DNA of 10,469 bases from Fimbriimonadaceae bacterium (GTDB lineage: Bacteria; Armatimonadota; Fimbriimonadia; Fimbriimonadales; Fimbriimonadaceae): positions 1 to 10,469 of the forward strand of contig JAKRSE010000294.1 in the NCBI GenBank assembly GCA_022402505.1, read 5' to 3'. The notes under the pieces are model-generated. The model searched no databases and was not told the origin of the DNA. It saw only the letters and a list, made by a program, of their open reading frames with translations. Positions 1 through 6,978 of the stretch are shown here, piece after piece (positions within the stretch are counted from its first letter, which is position 1; every line of letters begins with the position of its first letter). The translations under genes were made by a program, and so were the position numbers.

Positions 1-1653
1 AAGACCGTTGGAAAGGGCCTGGCGCCATCGCCGGTCGAAGGTCGTTTCCAGCTCGCCTGGGCCGGCGGCCGTCGGGTCGGCTCCGCCCGCCTGCGCGGCC
101 GGCTGCAGACCCGCCGCCTTCCAGTAGGCTCGGACGATGTCGCGGCTCGGTCGGCTCGCGCCGAGGAGCCCGTCCACCACCTCGATCACCGCCTTGGAAT
201 CGTACAGGGGCTGAATCAGCGGCTGAACCAGGGAGACCGTGCCGTCGAACGCCACGGAATCGCCCCAGGCCTCGAAGGGGTGGGAGATCGGCAGCGACCA
301 CTGGCAGAGATTCGAGGTCTCGTCCTGATGAAGCGAGAGGTGCGCGCTGAAGGCCGCCTTCCCGATCAGTTCGGAAAAGCCGAGGTCGGCCGGCGCGTTG
401 AAGGCGGGGTTTCCGCCCAGCACCAGAAGGGTGGTGATTCGACCGCTCCGGAGGCCTTCGGCCAGTTCGGTGATCTCCCGGGTCTGATTCACGGGCTTGG
501 GCAGCACCGGGTCGATCAGACGGACCGTCTGCCCGAAGGCTCCAAGTCGCTCGTTGATCGCATGGACAAGGGCATGGACCTCGGCCGGCTGGTGATCTCC
601 CACCCAGACGAGCGAGGCGCCTCGGTTGGCGGAGAGATCGGCCGCCGCCGCCGCGATCCACTTCTCCTCGACGCCGGCCGGCAGGCTCGGGGCAACCGCG
701 CCGGGCACGCCCAGCTGAGAGGCGATCGCCAGGGCGACGGAGGCGATCTCCGAAGCCTTGACCGGAAGGCGGTGGTCCGCCATGGCTCCCGTCAGCGTCG
801 GGAAGCACTCGGCGGCGTAGATGCGGCTCATCTCGCCCGTGCGTTCGACGTCTCGGGTGGAGGCCAGGTCCCGGGCGAAAGCCACCGGAGCCGGGCCGTA
901 CTGCATGAAGTCGGAATCGAGACTCAGGAGGACCTTGACCTTGTCGAAGTGGGGCACCGCCTCCACGTCTCGACCAAAGGCCCGCACGGCACCCTCGCGC
1001 CGATTGTCGCGGTTGATGGGCTCGTACTGGAACCAGCGAATCCCCGACTCCTCCAGCCGGGTCAGGACGGCGGCTTCCGTCGGGCTGCCGACCGTCTCGG
1101 TCAGGACCGCCACGCTGCCTTCCGGAGCGTCCAGAAGGGCCTGCCGGACGGCCTTCAGGAATTCGTCCCAGTTCGCCGGGTCGCCCTTGAAAGTCGGATT
1201 CTTCAGGCGGTCCGGGTCATAAAGGTTGTAGAGCTCGCCGAGGGCGTAGGCGCTGACGGCTCCTCGGCTCGCCGGGTGAAGCGGGTTGCCCGCCACGTTG
1301 GTCGGCCGCCCCTCGTGTGATTCCACCAAGACGCCCAGGCCGTAGCCGGAGAGCGCGAGGGTGGTGGCGAAGTGCCGCGGGATGCCGGGCGTGTAGTCTT
1401 CAGGCTGGTTGACGAAGGGAACGATCTTCCGCTCGGGCAGGAAACGGCACCCGGAGGCCAGTCCGGCCATGGCGGCGCCCGCGCCGATCAGCTTCAGCAT
1501 GTCGCGCCGGCTGACATCGGGGATGGAGCGGCGGTGGGGAAACTCGTCGCCGCTCCACCGGGCGTATTCGCCCGTGGCGTCCAGATGCTCCTGCCCCTTC
1601 ACGTAGAGCGGGATGCGGCGGCTCTGGCCTGTCGTCTTGCTGGAATCGTCCAT
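1..1653 (-). CDS. actB: Alternative complex III subunit ActB, N-terminal part (cut by left edge)
   Basis: This reading frame is open from an ATG at 1653 to the window edge, giving 551 residues with no stop. ActB is the large periplasmic subunit of alternative complex III, a menaquinol oxidoreductase. Its N-terminal half has the molybdopterin oxidoreductase fold but is known to lack the cofactor, and its Fe-S half would lie beyond the edge. Visible here are a Tat motif SRRDMLKLIG near residues 48-57, followed by a hydrophobic stretch ending in LASGC at 65-69. After it come the family-typical segments SHEGRPTNVAGNP, LGGNPAFNAPADL and TSNLCQW-x-LPxSHPFEAWGD. About 47 residues precede the twin arginine, as in the extended Tat region known for this family. 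An AAGG Shine-Dalgarno-like sequence lies five bases before the ATG, and the gene starts 28 bases after actA. The family call is firm; the exact start is likely. Confidence 0.9.
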   Translation of the reverse strand, partial: MDDSSKTTGQSRRIPLYVKGQEHLDATGEYARWSGDEFPHRRSIPDVSRRDMLKLIGAGAAMAGLASGCRFLPERKIVPFVNQPEDYTPGIPRHFATTLALSGYGLGVLVESHEGRPTNVAGNPLHPASRGAVSAYALGELYNLYDPDRLKNPTFKGDPANWDEFLKAVRQALLDAPEGSVAVLTETVGSPTEAAVLTRLEESGIRWFQYEPINRDNRREGAVRAFGRDVEAVPHFDKVKVLLSLDSDFMQYGPAPVAFARDLASTRDVERTGEMSRIYAAECFPTLTGAMADHRLPVKASEIASVALAIASQLGVPGAVAPSLPAGVEEKWIAAAAADLSANRGASLVWVGDHQPAEVHALVHAINERLGAFGQTVRLIDPVLPKPVNQTREITELAEGLRSGRITTLLVLGGNPAFNAPADLGFSELIGKAAFSAHLSLHQDETSNLCQWSLPISHPFEAWGDSVAFDGTVSLVQPLIQPLYDSKAVIEVVDGLLGASRPSRDIVRAYWKAAGLQPAAQAGGADPTAAGPGELETTFDRRWRQALSNGL

Positions 1654-1658
1654 TCTTG

Positions 1659-1662
1659 CCTT
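1659..1662 (-). promoter_or_regulatory. Ribosome binding site of actB
   Basis: AAGG on the minus strand lies five bases before the ATG at 1653, in the 28-base gap after actA. It supports this start codon and translation of actB as an internal gene of the operon. Confidence 0.5.
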
Positions 1663-1681
1663 GAAAATCGTGTCGCCCGCC

Positions 1682-2449
1682 TCAGTGGTGGCAGACGTAG
1701 CAGTCCATCAGCTGCGAGGTCGCGATCTTGCGGTCCTTGACCAGGATCGTCCCTTCCTTGGCCCGCTTGTGGATGTCGTCGTTGGGAACCCGCTGGGGGA
1801 GGCCCTGGGCCAGCTTGATCTCCACCGGAGTCAGCCGCTCATTTGCCGAAATCTTCCGGTAGAGCTCGAAGACCTGTTCCCGCGGGGTCAGGTCCGGGTT
1901 GCCTGGGTCGCCGCTGGGAGCCGTGTAGAGGAACTGCTCCGGATCGCTGTGGCACTCAAGGCACCACGCCATGCGGAAGCCCTGGCCCTTCCAGGTGATG
2001 TGCATCTCCTGGACCTTGCCGTGGCAGTTGTTGCAGCTGATCCCCTTGGCCACGTGGAGCGCGTGGTTGAAGTAGACGAAGTCCGGAACGGCGTTGACCT
2101 TCACCCACTGAAGCGGGGTGTTCGTCTCATAGCTTTTCCGAAGGGGCTCCAGCAACGGGCTGTTCGTCCAAACCTGGCTGTGGCAGGTCATGCAGACGTC
2201 GCTGCTCGGGACGCCGGCATGGGCCGACTCCTCCACCGACCAGTGACAGAACCGGCAGTCGATGCCCAGCTCCTTGGTGTGGTGCTGGTGGCTGAACGGG
2301 ATCGGCTGCTCCAGAGGGATGCCGACCTTGGTGTTGTAGGGCGAGCGAGAGATCGCCGACCCACCCACGAAGATGAAGGGCACCGCCGCCGCCGCAAAAA
2401 GGCTGGCCGTCGCGATGCTGTTCGCCGAAGGCTTGAAAAGTTGTGCCAT
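1682..2449 (-). CDS. actA: Alternative complex III subunit ActA, pentaheme cytochrome c
   Basis: This 255-residue protein has an N-terminal membrane anchor (about residues 12-33) and exactly five CxxCH heme c sites: CRFCH 65-69, CMTCH 86-90, CNNCH 139-143, CLECH 163-167 and CYVCH 250-254. The last site ends the protein. The count, order and spacing, with the FSHQHH and FNHALHV histidine segments that can supply distal ligands, match ActA, the periplasmic electron-transfer subunit of alternative complex III. The actB gene follows 28 bases later, which confirms the identity. An in-frame TAG lies three bases before the ATG, so 2449 is the first possible start. The only purine-rich sequence upstream (AGGGA) abuts the ATG, an unusually short spacing for a Shine-Dalgarno. 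The gap to the upstream ctaA-ctaB gene is 92 bases and holds a small hairpin. Confidence 0.95.
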   Translation of the reverse strand: MAQLFKPSANSIATASLFAAAAVPFIFVGGSAISRSPYNTKVGIPLEQPIPFSHQHHTKELGIDCRFCHWSVEESAHAGVPSSDVCMTCHSQVWTNSPLLEPLRKSYETNTPLQWVKVNAVPDFVYFNHALHVAKGISCNNCHGKVQEMHITWKGQGFRMAWCLECHSDPEQFLYTAPSGDPGNPDLTPREQVFELYRKISANERLTPVEIKLAQGLPQRVPNDDIHKRAKEGTILVKDRKIATSQLMDCYVCHH

Positions 2450-2465
2450 TCCCTAGATAACCGTG

Positions 2466-2483
2466 CCGCCGACGACTCGGCGG
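2466..2483 (-). other. Intercistronic hairpin before actA
   Basis: CCGCCGA and TCGGCGG form a perfect seven-base-pair GC-rich stem around a four-base loop, 16 bases before the actA start on the transcribed strand. No T-run follows, so it does not look like an intrinsic terminator. It could stabilise the downstream mRNA, attenuate, or limit ribosome access to actA. The role is inferred only from its position. Confidence 0.45.
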
Positions 2484-2541
2484 AGATGCGCTCCGAAACC
2501 GTGATTCACAAGCAAGACTCTTTGACCATGAGGCCGAACTC

Positions 2542-4431
2542 TCAGATCGGGCCGCCCCCCGAAAGGGTGCGGTCGACCGCAATGACGACAAACAACAAAG
2601 CCAGATACACCATCGAGTACTTGAAAAGCACCCGCGCGTGATCTCGCGTAGTATCCCTCATCAGCCGGATGCTCTGCACCAGCAGACCGAGGTTCAAAAT
2701 GACCGACGCCCCAAGATAGACCATCCCCAGCTCGCGCTGGAACAGGGGAAGGATCGAAATCAGAGTCGTGAGGCCGGCATAGACGACGATCTGGACGACC
2801 GTCGCGTGGTCTCCCTTGACCACGGGAAGCATCGGGACGCCCGCCTTGGCATAGTCGTCCTTGATCAGGATCGCCAATGCCCAGAAGTGGACCGGGGTCC
2901 AGAAGAAGATGATGGCGAAGAGCAGCCAGGCGAAGAGGCTCAGTCGGCCCTCGACCGCCGCATAGCCCACCAGCGGAGGAAAAGCCCCCGCAGCTCCGCC
3001 GATGACGATGTTCTGCCAGGTTCGGCGCTTGAGCAGCAGCGTGTAGATGAAGACGTAGAACAGGAGCCCCGCGAAGGCCAAAGCGGCCGTCAACAGGTTC
3101 GCCGAGGCGGTGAGCAGAGCGAAGGAACCGATCGTCATCGCGGCCGCGAAGACGCCGGCCTGACGCACCGAAATGCGGCCGCCCACAGTGGGGCGATGAC
3201 TGGTCCGCTCCATCGCCACGTCCAGGTCGCGCTCGACCATCATGTTGAACGTGTTGGCCGCCCCGGCCATCATGTAGCCGCCGATCGCCACCGCCAGCAT
3301 CTGCCACAGGTTCGGCCAGCCGCCCTGGGCGATGACCATCGAGGCCAGAGTCGTGAAGAGCAGCAGCGAGATGACCCGAGGCTTCGTCAGGGCGACGTAG
3401 TCGGCGACGATGGCCATGATCGGTGAGCGGGGCCGCTCGCCTCCCGGCTCGACCGTCTCCGCCTCGACCGCGGACACCGGAATCGGCTGAGAGAAGGCAT
3501 GAACCGCCGCCAGGGTGAAGCTCATCCAGACCGCCAGCGCCAGGGCGAGGTGCCCCAGCTGCATCCAAATCGGAGCGCTGGCGACCAGGTTCAGCAGACC
3601 GAAGGCCATCTGGAAGACGAAGAGCCCGGTGGTCCAATTCACCCATCGGTTCACCTCCGGGCTGGGGAAGCGTTCGGCCAGAATCCGGCAGGAGAACAGG
3701 ACCAGCACCATCACGCTCACCGCCAGGAAGGGATGAACGACGCCGCCGCGCAGGAGGAGGGGCGCAGATTCCCCGATGTGCAGGTTCAACCGCTCCAGGA
3801 ACCCGCCCGCCGCGCTCAGTTCCCGCTCAAAGGCGGTCTTGCCCATCGCGCTGATCGCGCCGGTGGCTCCCAGGAGGAACATGCCGACGATCGAGGACCA
3901 GACCGCGATCCCCGGCCCGCCGCGCCCCTTCCAGACCGGCTGGATGGAGGCCGGGAGAAGGGCCAGGATGAGGGCCGAAACGGTGACGTAATTGTTGATC
4001 AGATGCAGCGGCATCGTGATCGCCCGGGCCGCGCTGCGGTCGAAGACCACCCAGGAGTTCCGGACCAGCATGGCTCCGATCAGGGCCGAGATGATCGTGA
4101 AGATCAGGGCCGCATGCATCGCCCGCCTCGGACGAGCGCCCTTCGGGAAGATGCGGGTGGACCAGATCCAGAGCCCGGCGATCAGGAGCAGGAACAGGCC
4201 GGAGGAGGCTCGGTGGCTGAACTCGATCCAGGTCTTCAGCGGGGCGTCGGTGGGAAGAAGGGTGCCGTGGCAGTCCGGCCAGTGGATTCCACAGCCATCG
4301 CCCGAGAGGGATGCTCGAACAAAGGCGCCGCCCAGAATGACCGGAATGCAGAGAATCAGGGCGACCCAGGCCCCATTCCTCCACGACCTTGCCCCACGTG
4401 GGTCCGGTTCCGAGCGTGTGTCCGCAGACAT
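2542..4431 (-). CDS. ctaA-ctaB: Fused heme A synthase / heme O synthase (CtaA-CtaB)
   Basis: This 629-residue polytopic membrane protein joins two enzymes. The N-terminal half (about 15-315) is heme A synthase, which oxidises the heme O methyl group. It has a CxxxxxxC pair in the first outer loop (Cys47, Cys54), an ExxHR motif (Glu70, His73) and the further heme-ligand histidines His143 (PLHLINNY), His233 (VHPFLA) and His294 (QLGHLA). A charged linker (about 315-340) leads to heme O synthase, a UbiA-type farnesyltransferase with N-x5-D-x-D (Asn396, Asp402, Asp404) within NMMVERDLDVAMERT-x2-RP and a second loop DDYAKAGVPMLP (525-536). The two catalyse consecutive steps in the order CtaB then CtaA. 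Fusions of this kind are known in some lineages, including Thermus. I chose the ATG at 4431; the frame stays open to a TTG at 4554, but the added 41 residues look non-coding and a -10-like TACCAT sits eight bases before the ATG. It is probably the first gene of the actAB operon. Confidence 0.93.
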   Translation of the reverse strand: MSADTRSEPDPRGARSWRNGAWVALILCIPVILGGAFVRASLSGDGCGIHWPDCHGTLLPTDAPLKTWIEFSHRASSGLFLLLIAGLWIWSTRIFPKGARPRRAMHAALIFTIISALIGAMLVRNSWVVFDRSAARAITMPLHLINNYVTVSALILALLPASIQPVWKGRGGPGIAVWSSIVGMFLLGATGAISAMGKTAFERELSAAGGFLERLNLHIGESAPLLLRGGVVHPFLAVSVMVLVLFSCRILAERFPSPEVNRWVNWTTGLFVFQMAFGLLNLVASAPIWMQLGHLALALAVWMSFTLAAVHAFSQPIPVSAVEAETVEPGGERPRSPIMAIVADYVALTKPRVISLLLFTTLASMVIAQGGWPNLWQMLAVAIGGYMMAGAANTFNMMVERDLDVAMERTSHRPTVGGRISVRQAGVFAAAMTIGSFALLTASANLLTAALAFAGLLFYVFIYTLLLKRRTWQNIVIGGAAGAFPPLVGYAAVEGRLSLFAWLLFAIIFFWTPVHFWALAILIKDDYAKAGVPMLPVVKGDHATVVQIVVYAGLTTLISILPLFQRELGMVYLGASVILNLGLLVQSIRLMRDTTRDHARVLFKYSMVYLALLFVVIAVDRTLSGGGPI

Positions 4432-4439
4432 CTGGTGAG

Positions 4440-4469
4440 ATGGTATCCGGCTTGATCCGACTTTCGCAA
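4440..4469 (-). promoter_or_regulatory. Candidate promoter of the ctaA-ctaB/act operon
   Basis: On the minus strand, TTGCGA (four of six -35 consensus bases) and TACCAT (-10-like) are separated by 18 bases. The -10 ends eight bases before the ATG at 4431. Transcription would therefore start at or within a few bases of the start codon, giving a leaderless or nearly leaderless mRNA. No Shine-Dalgarno is present in between. Confidence 0.5.
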
Positions 4470-4516
4470 GGGAAATCGGAGAGGTTTCCCCGTCAACGTT
4501 TCGGTCGCCCAAGCAT

Positions 4517-4536
4517 CTCAAGCGGACGGCCTTGAG
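4517..4536. repeat. Inverted repeat CTCAAG-8-CTTGAG
   Basis: This is a perfect six-base dyad with an eight-base spacer, about 86 bases upstream of the ctaA-ctaB start. It could be an operator or a chance hairpin. The spacer length equals that of the dyad at 4627-4648. Confidence 0.35.
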
Positions 4537-4626
4537 GCACCCTCCCTGCTCCAAATCCGCAAGACTTGGAGATCACACCTGCTTCAATTGAACCAGAATC
4601 GCAAGATCGACAAAGACTGGATTGCG

Positions 4627-4648
4627 TCTTTCAAACGGCAGTGAAAGA
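4627..4648. repeat. Inverted repeat TCTTTCA-8-TGAAAGA
   Basis: This is a perfect seven-base dyad around an eight-base spacer, 82 bases before the glycosidase-family start. The geometry suits a dimeric regulator. No T-run or adjacent gene end suggests a terminator. Confidence 0.4.
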
Positions 4649-4711
4649 TGCAGTCGATTCATGTTTCTGCCCATTTCTGTGAAGATTGACCATCCGGCCC
4701 GACGACCTGCC

Positions 4712-4720
4712 TGTCATAAT
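4712..4720 (+). promoter_or_regulatory. Extended -10 promoter, candidate leaderless start
   Basis: TGTCATAAT matches the extended -10 pattern (TGn followed by a TATAAT-like hexamer) and ends nine bases before the ATG at 4730. A TTGACC at 4686 lies 23 bases upstream of the hexamer, too far for a normal -35, but an extended -10 can work without one. No Shine-Dalgarno lies between the hexamer and the ATG. Confidence 0.5.
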
Positions 4721-4729
4721 CCGGGACTC

Positions 4730-5449
4730 ATGGCGGCGGGCTGGTTCGGGGCTTTGGTCTTGGGACTCGGGGGGACGACCCTCCCCGAGCCGTCGGGCAT
4801 CCAGCGGATCTCCGGCGTCCTTCAGGGCCACTGGCACCACGCGGTGGTCGTGGATCCGGCCATGGCCGCCGTGGAATGGGACGTCCACCTGGCCGACCGT
4901 CTCACGCCTCCCAGACGCCTGGCGGAAGAGGCGCAGGCAGAAGCGGCGATCACGGGGACCTTCTTCGCCTATGAGAGCCAGCAGCCCGTGGCCGACGTCC
5001 TCACCCGATCCGCCCTCCGCCGATTCGGCCACCGAGGCACGGCGGTTCGATTCATGCCCGACGGAGGCATGGACCTGCAGGATGTCCCCTTTGGCCAGGC
5101 CAAGGATTGGGGCGGCGCCGTGGCCGGAGTGAGGGGCGCGGTCCGCATCCTCCGCGACGGACAGGTCTGCCCCGATCCGCGTGGACAAGGGTTCACCGAC
5201 CCCGCCATCTGGGGCCGCGCCGCCCGGACCGGACTGGCGCGGACGGAGGACGGGCGAATCCTGATGGCTGCGACCGCTGCCCGCGTCACCCTGAGCCGCT
5301 TTGCCAATGCCCTGAAGGAATGGGGTGCGGTCGATGCGGTGAGCCTCGACGGCGGCGGATCGACGATGCTCGCCTACCAGGGTCGCATGGTCGTCCCCAC
5401 CTCCCGCAGGCTCTGCAACCTCATCGTCGTCCGGCGCACCGCCTGGTAG
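4730..5449 (+). CDS. Phosphodiester glycosidase domain (NAGPA-like) protein
   Basis: This 239-residue protein has the features of the NAGPA/phosphodiester glycosidase family (the group containing human N-acetylglucosamine-1-phosphodiester alpha-N-acetylglucosaminidase). These include an early GTFFA segment (76-80) at the place of the family's NGGFF, an ARTGLARTEDGRILM strand (165-179) and the hallmark SLDGGGSTML (205-214). Bacterial members are thought to act on phosphodiester-linked sugars of the cell surface, but substrates are mostly unknown. The first 20 residues are mildly hydrophobic and may be a short signal sequence. I start at the ATG 4730 because it lies nine bases after an extended -10. 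The frame also runs back to 4622, but those 36 residues look like translated promoter DNA. The glycosyltransferase gene starts 12 bases after the stop, in the same reading frame. Confidence 0.82.
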   Translation: MAAGWFGALVLGLGGTTLPEPSGIQRISGVLQGHWHHAVVVDPAMAAVEWDVHLADRLTPPRRLAEEAQAEAAITGTFFAYESQQPVADVLTRSALRRFGHRGTAVRFMPDGGMDLQDVPFGQAKDWGGAVAGVRGAVRILRDGQVCPDPRGQGFTDPAIWGRAARTGLARTEDGRILMAATAARVTLSRFANALKEWGAVDAVSLDGGGSTMLAYQGRMVVPTSRRLCNLIVVRRTAW

Positions 5450-5452
5450 ACT
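5447..5452 (+). promoter_or_regulatory. -10-like hexamer before the glycosyltransferase
   Basis: TAGACT ends nine bases before the TTG at 5462 and its first three bases are the TAG stop of the preceding gene. It shares the position of the -10-like hexamers before other genes here, but no -35 is evident and the genes are close enough to be cotranscribed. A chance match is quite possible. Confidence 0.25.
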
Positions 5453-5461
5453 CTCCCCGCC

Positions 5462-6208
5462 TTGGACCGGACCGACATCGCCGTGATCATCCCGGCCTAC
5501 AACGAGGAGGAGCGCATCGGTCCGACCCTGGAGGCGATGATCGCCTACTTTTCCGCCCGACCCGAGTCCTGGCGGCTGATCGTGGTCAATGACGGAAGCC
5601 GAGACCGGACCCTGGAGGTCGTCCAGTCCGTCGCCCGCGACCGGGCCGAGATCACCCTGATCGACTCCCAGCCGAACCGAGGCAAAGGCCATGCCGTCCG
5701 GACGGGAATGCTCGCCGCCCAAGCCGATCTGCTCCTGATGAGCGACGCCGACCTGGCGACCCCGATCGAGGAGCTGGAGAAGCTCCGCGCCCGGATCTCG
5801 GACAAGAATCCCGTCGTCATCGGCAGCCGGCCGCTCCGAGATTCCAACCTGGAAGTCCGGCAGCCCCTCTGGCGGGAGATCGGCGGCCGCGCCTTCAACA
5901 AGTTCATCCAGGCCGTGGGAGTCTGGGGAGTGGCCGACACCCAGTGCGGCTTCAAGCTCTTCCGCGAACAGGAGGCCCACGACATCTTCCGGCGCTGCAA
6001 GCTGAACGGGTGGGGGTTCGACTTTGAGGCGATGATGATCGCCCGTGACCTGGGGCTGACCATCACCGAAGTCGGCGTTCGATGGCGGCACATGGAAGGC
6101 AGCAAGTTCGAGCCGCTCAAGGAGGCGCCCAAGATGCTCCGGGAGCTGTTCCGGCTCCGACTGATGGGCCGAGCCGCCCGGCTGAAGATTCCCGAGGGGC
6201 GGGAGTGA
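5462..6208 (+). CDS. GT2 glycosyltransferase, polyprenyl/dolichyl-phosphate glucosyltransferase-like
   Basis: This 248-residue GT-A fold enzyme resembles the ALG5 (dolichyl-phosphate beta-glucosyltransferase) branch of family GT2. Visible motifs in order are VIIPAYNEEERIG (8-20), VNDGSRDRT (42-50), NRGKGHAVRTGML (72-84), the metal-binding DAD of SDADLATP (94-101), GSR (121-123), DTQCGFKLF (159-167) and GWGFDFE (183-189). It lacks C-terminal membrane segments. By family it should transfer a sugar from a nucleotide sugar to a lipid phosphate carrier on the cytoplasmic side of the membrane. The actual sugar is not known. An in-frame TAG at 5447 leaves TTG 5462 as the only start that keeps the whole first strand; the next candidate, GTG 5483, would cut into it. 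There is no Shine-Dalgarno. The methyltransferase start overlaps its stop by four bases. Confidence 0.88.
   Translation: MDRTDIAVIIPAYNEEERIGPTLEAMIAYFSARPESWRLIVVNDGSRDRTLEVVQSVARDRAEITLIDSQPNRGKGHAVRTGMLAAQADLLLMSDADLATPIEELEKLRARISDKNPVVIGSRPLRDSNLEVRQPLWREIGGRAFNKFIQAVGVWGVADTQCGFKLFREQEAHDIFRRCKLNGWGFDFEAMMIARDLGLTITEVGVRWRHMEGSKFEPLKEAPKMLRELFRLRLMGRAARLKIPEGRE
6194..6199 (+). promoter_or_regulatory. Ribosome binding site of the methyltransferase
   Basis: GAGGGG lies five bases before the GTG at 6205, inside the end of the glycosyltransferase gene. It decides the start in favour of the GTG overlapping the upstream TGA and indicates coupled translation. Confidence 0.55.
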
Positions 6209-6936
6209 ACGAAGGCGAATACGCCAAGATGCGGGCCCTGGAGGACCGCTACTGGTGGTTCGTCTCCCGACGCCAGATGGCCCGAAACTGGCTGGCCGAA
6301 TTCGCGCCCGAGGGCCCGGTCCTCGACCTCGGCTGCGGCACCGGCGCCCTGCTCCACGAGCTCCAGACGGCCGGACGCGAAGCCCACGGACTCGACTTCA
6401 GCCCCCTCGCCATCGACTTCTGCCGCGGTCGGGGGCTCTCGAACCTGACCCAAGGCGACGCCCAGTCGCTGCCCTACCCAGACGCCTCGTTTCAGGCGGT
6501 GATCTCCCTGGACACGTTGGAGCATGTTCCCGACGACACGGCCGCCTTCGCCGAGATCGCCCGGGTGCTTCGACCGGGAGGCGTGCTGATCTTCAACGTT
6601 CCCGCCTTCCGTTGGCTCTGGGGCCCCCACGACGTCGCGCTGCACCACCACCGCCGCTACACGCCGGGAGAGGTTCGGACCAGGCTCGGCGAGGCCGCCC
6701 TGAAGCCCGAGCGGCTGAGCTGCGGCGTCTTCTTCCTCTTCCCCGCCGTCGCCGCGCTCCGACTGATGGACCGGTTGCGGCGGACCAACGAAGTCCGGCT
6801 GCCGGAGGTCGGGCCGGGAATGAACTCGGCCCTGGTCCGCCTGATGACCCTGGAATCCCGGCTCATCTCCCGAGTCCCGCTCCCCTGGGGCAGCTCGGTC
6901 TGCGGCGTTGCCCGGCGCGGCGTCTCGCACAGTTAA
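6205..6936 (+). CDS. Class I SAM-dependent methyltransferase
   Basis: This 243-residue protein has a Rossmann-type methyltransferase domain: motif I VLDLGCGTG (39-47), an acidic LDFS (63-66) for the SAM ribose, GDAQSLPYPDASF (84-96, a Methyltransf_11-like segment), LDTLEHV (102-108) and LRPGG (122-126). The leading EYAKMRALEDRYWWF and the HHHRRYTPGEV segment (147-157) are typical of a subgroup found beside surface-glycan glycosyltransferases. The substrate is unknown; a lipid-linked sugar or glycan is plausible from the neighbour. The start is a GTG whose last two bases overlap the TGA of the previous gene (GTGA). A GAGGGG Shine-Dalgarno lies five bases upstream. An ATG at 6229 is a possible later start but has less support. 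Confidence 0.87.
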   Translation: MNEGEYAKMRALEDRYWWFVSRRQMARNWLAEFAPEGPVLDLGCGTGALLHELQTAGREAHGLDFSPLAIDFCRGRGLSNLTQGDAQSLPYPDASFQAVISLDTLEHVPDDTAAFAEIARVLRPGGVLIFNVPAFRWLWGPHDVALHHHRRYTPGEVRTRLGEAALKPERLSCGVFFLFPAVAALRLMDRLRRTNEVRLPEVGPGMNSALVRLMTLESRLISRVPLPWGSSVCGVARRGVSHS

Positions 6937-6978
6937 CGGTACGGTTCTTCTCAGGTCCAAATACCCCCCCCTCTTGTT

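Larger units (their letters stand above)
4446..4729. other. Divergent intergenic region
   Basis: These 284 bases separate the minus-strand respiratory operon from the plus-strand glycan cluster. The part nearest the glycan cluster (about 4550-4690) is richer in A and T than its surroundings. I see no convincing small gene. It contains two inverted repeats with 8-base spacers (4517-4536 and 4627-4648) and a 10-base palindrome TTCAATTGAA at 4583-4592. All are possible protein-binding sites. Confidence 0.5.

Noticed and set aside
280..1320. Long plus-strand open frame opposite actB
   Set aside because: It is codon-aligned antisense to actB, has biased arginine/glycine-rich composition and no recognisable domain; it is a shadow of the GC-rich gene.
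1613..2641. 342-residue plus-strand open frame opposite actA
   Set aside because: It covers the five-heme actA gene on the other strand and has no domain or start signal of its own.
4432..4554. TTG at 4554 as start of the heme synthase fusion
   Set aside because: The extra 41 residues are polar, unlike CtaA N-termini, and the ATG at 4431 has a -10-like hexamer and a -35-like TTGCGA placed upstream.
4686..4720. TTGACC as a -35 for CATAAT
   Set aside because: The spacer is 23 bases, too long for a sigma70 promoter; the extended -10 explains the site better.
4631..6091. 486-residue minus-strand open frame across the glycosidase and glycosyltransferase genes
   Set aside because: Antisense to two genes with clear motifs; composition is typical of a GC-rich shadow.
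5545..6960. 471-residue minus-strand open frame opposite the glycosyltransferase and methyltransferase
   Set aside because: Both plus-strand genes carry catalytic motifs, while this frame shows none.
6937..6963. Terminator after the methyltransferase gene
   Set aside because: No GC stem with a following T-run is present.
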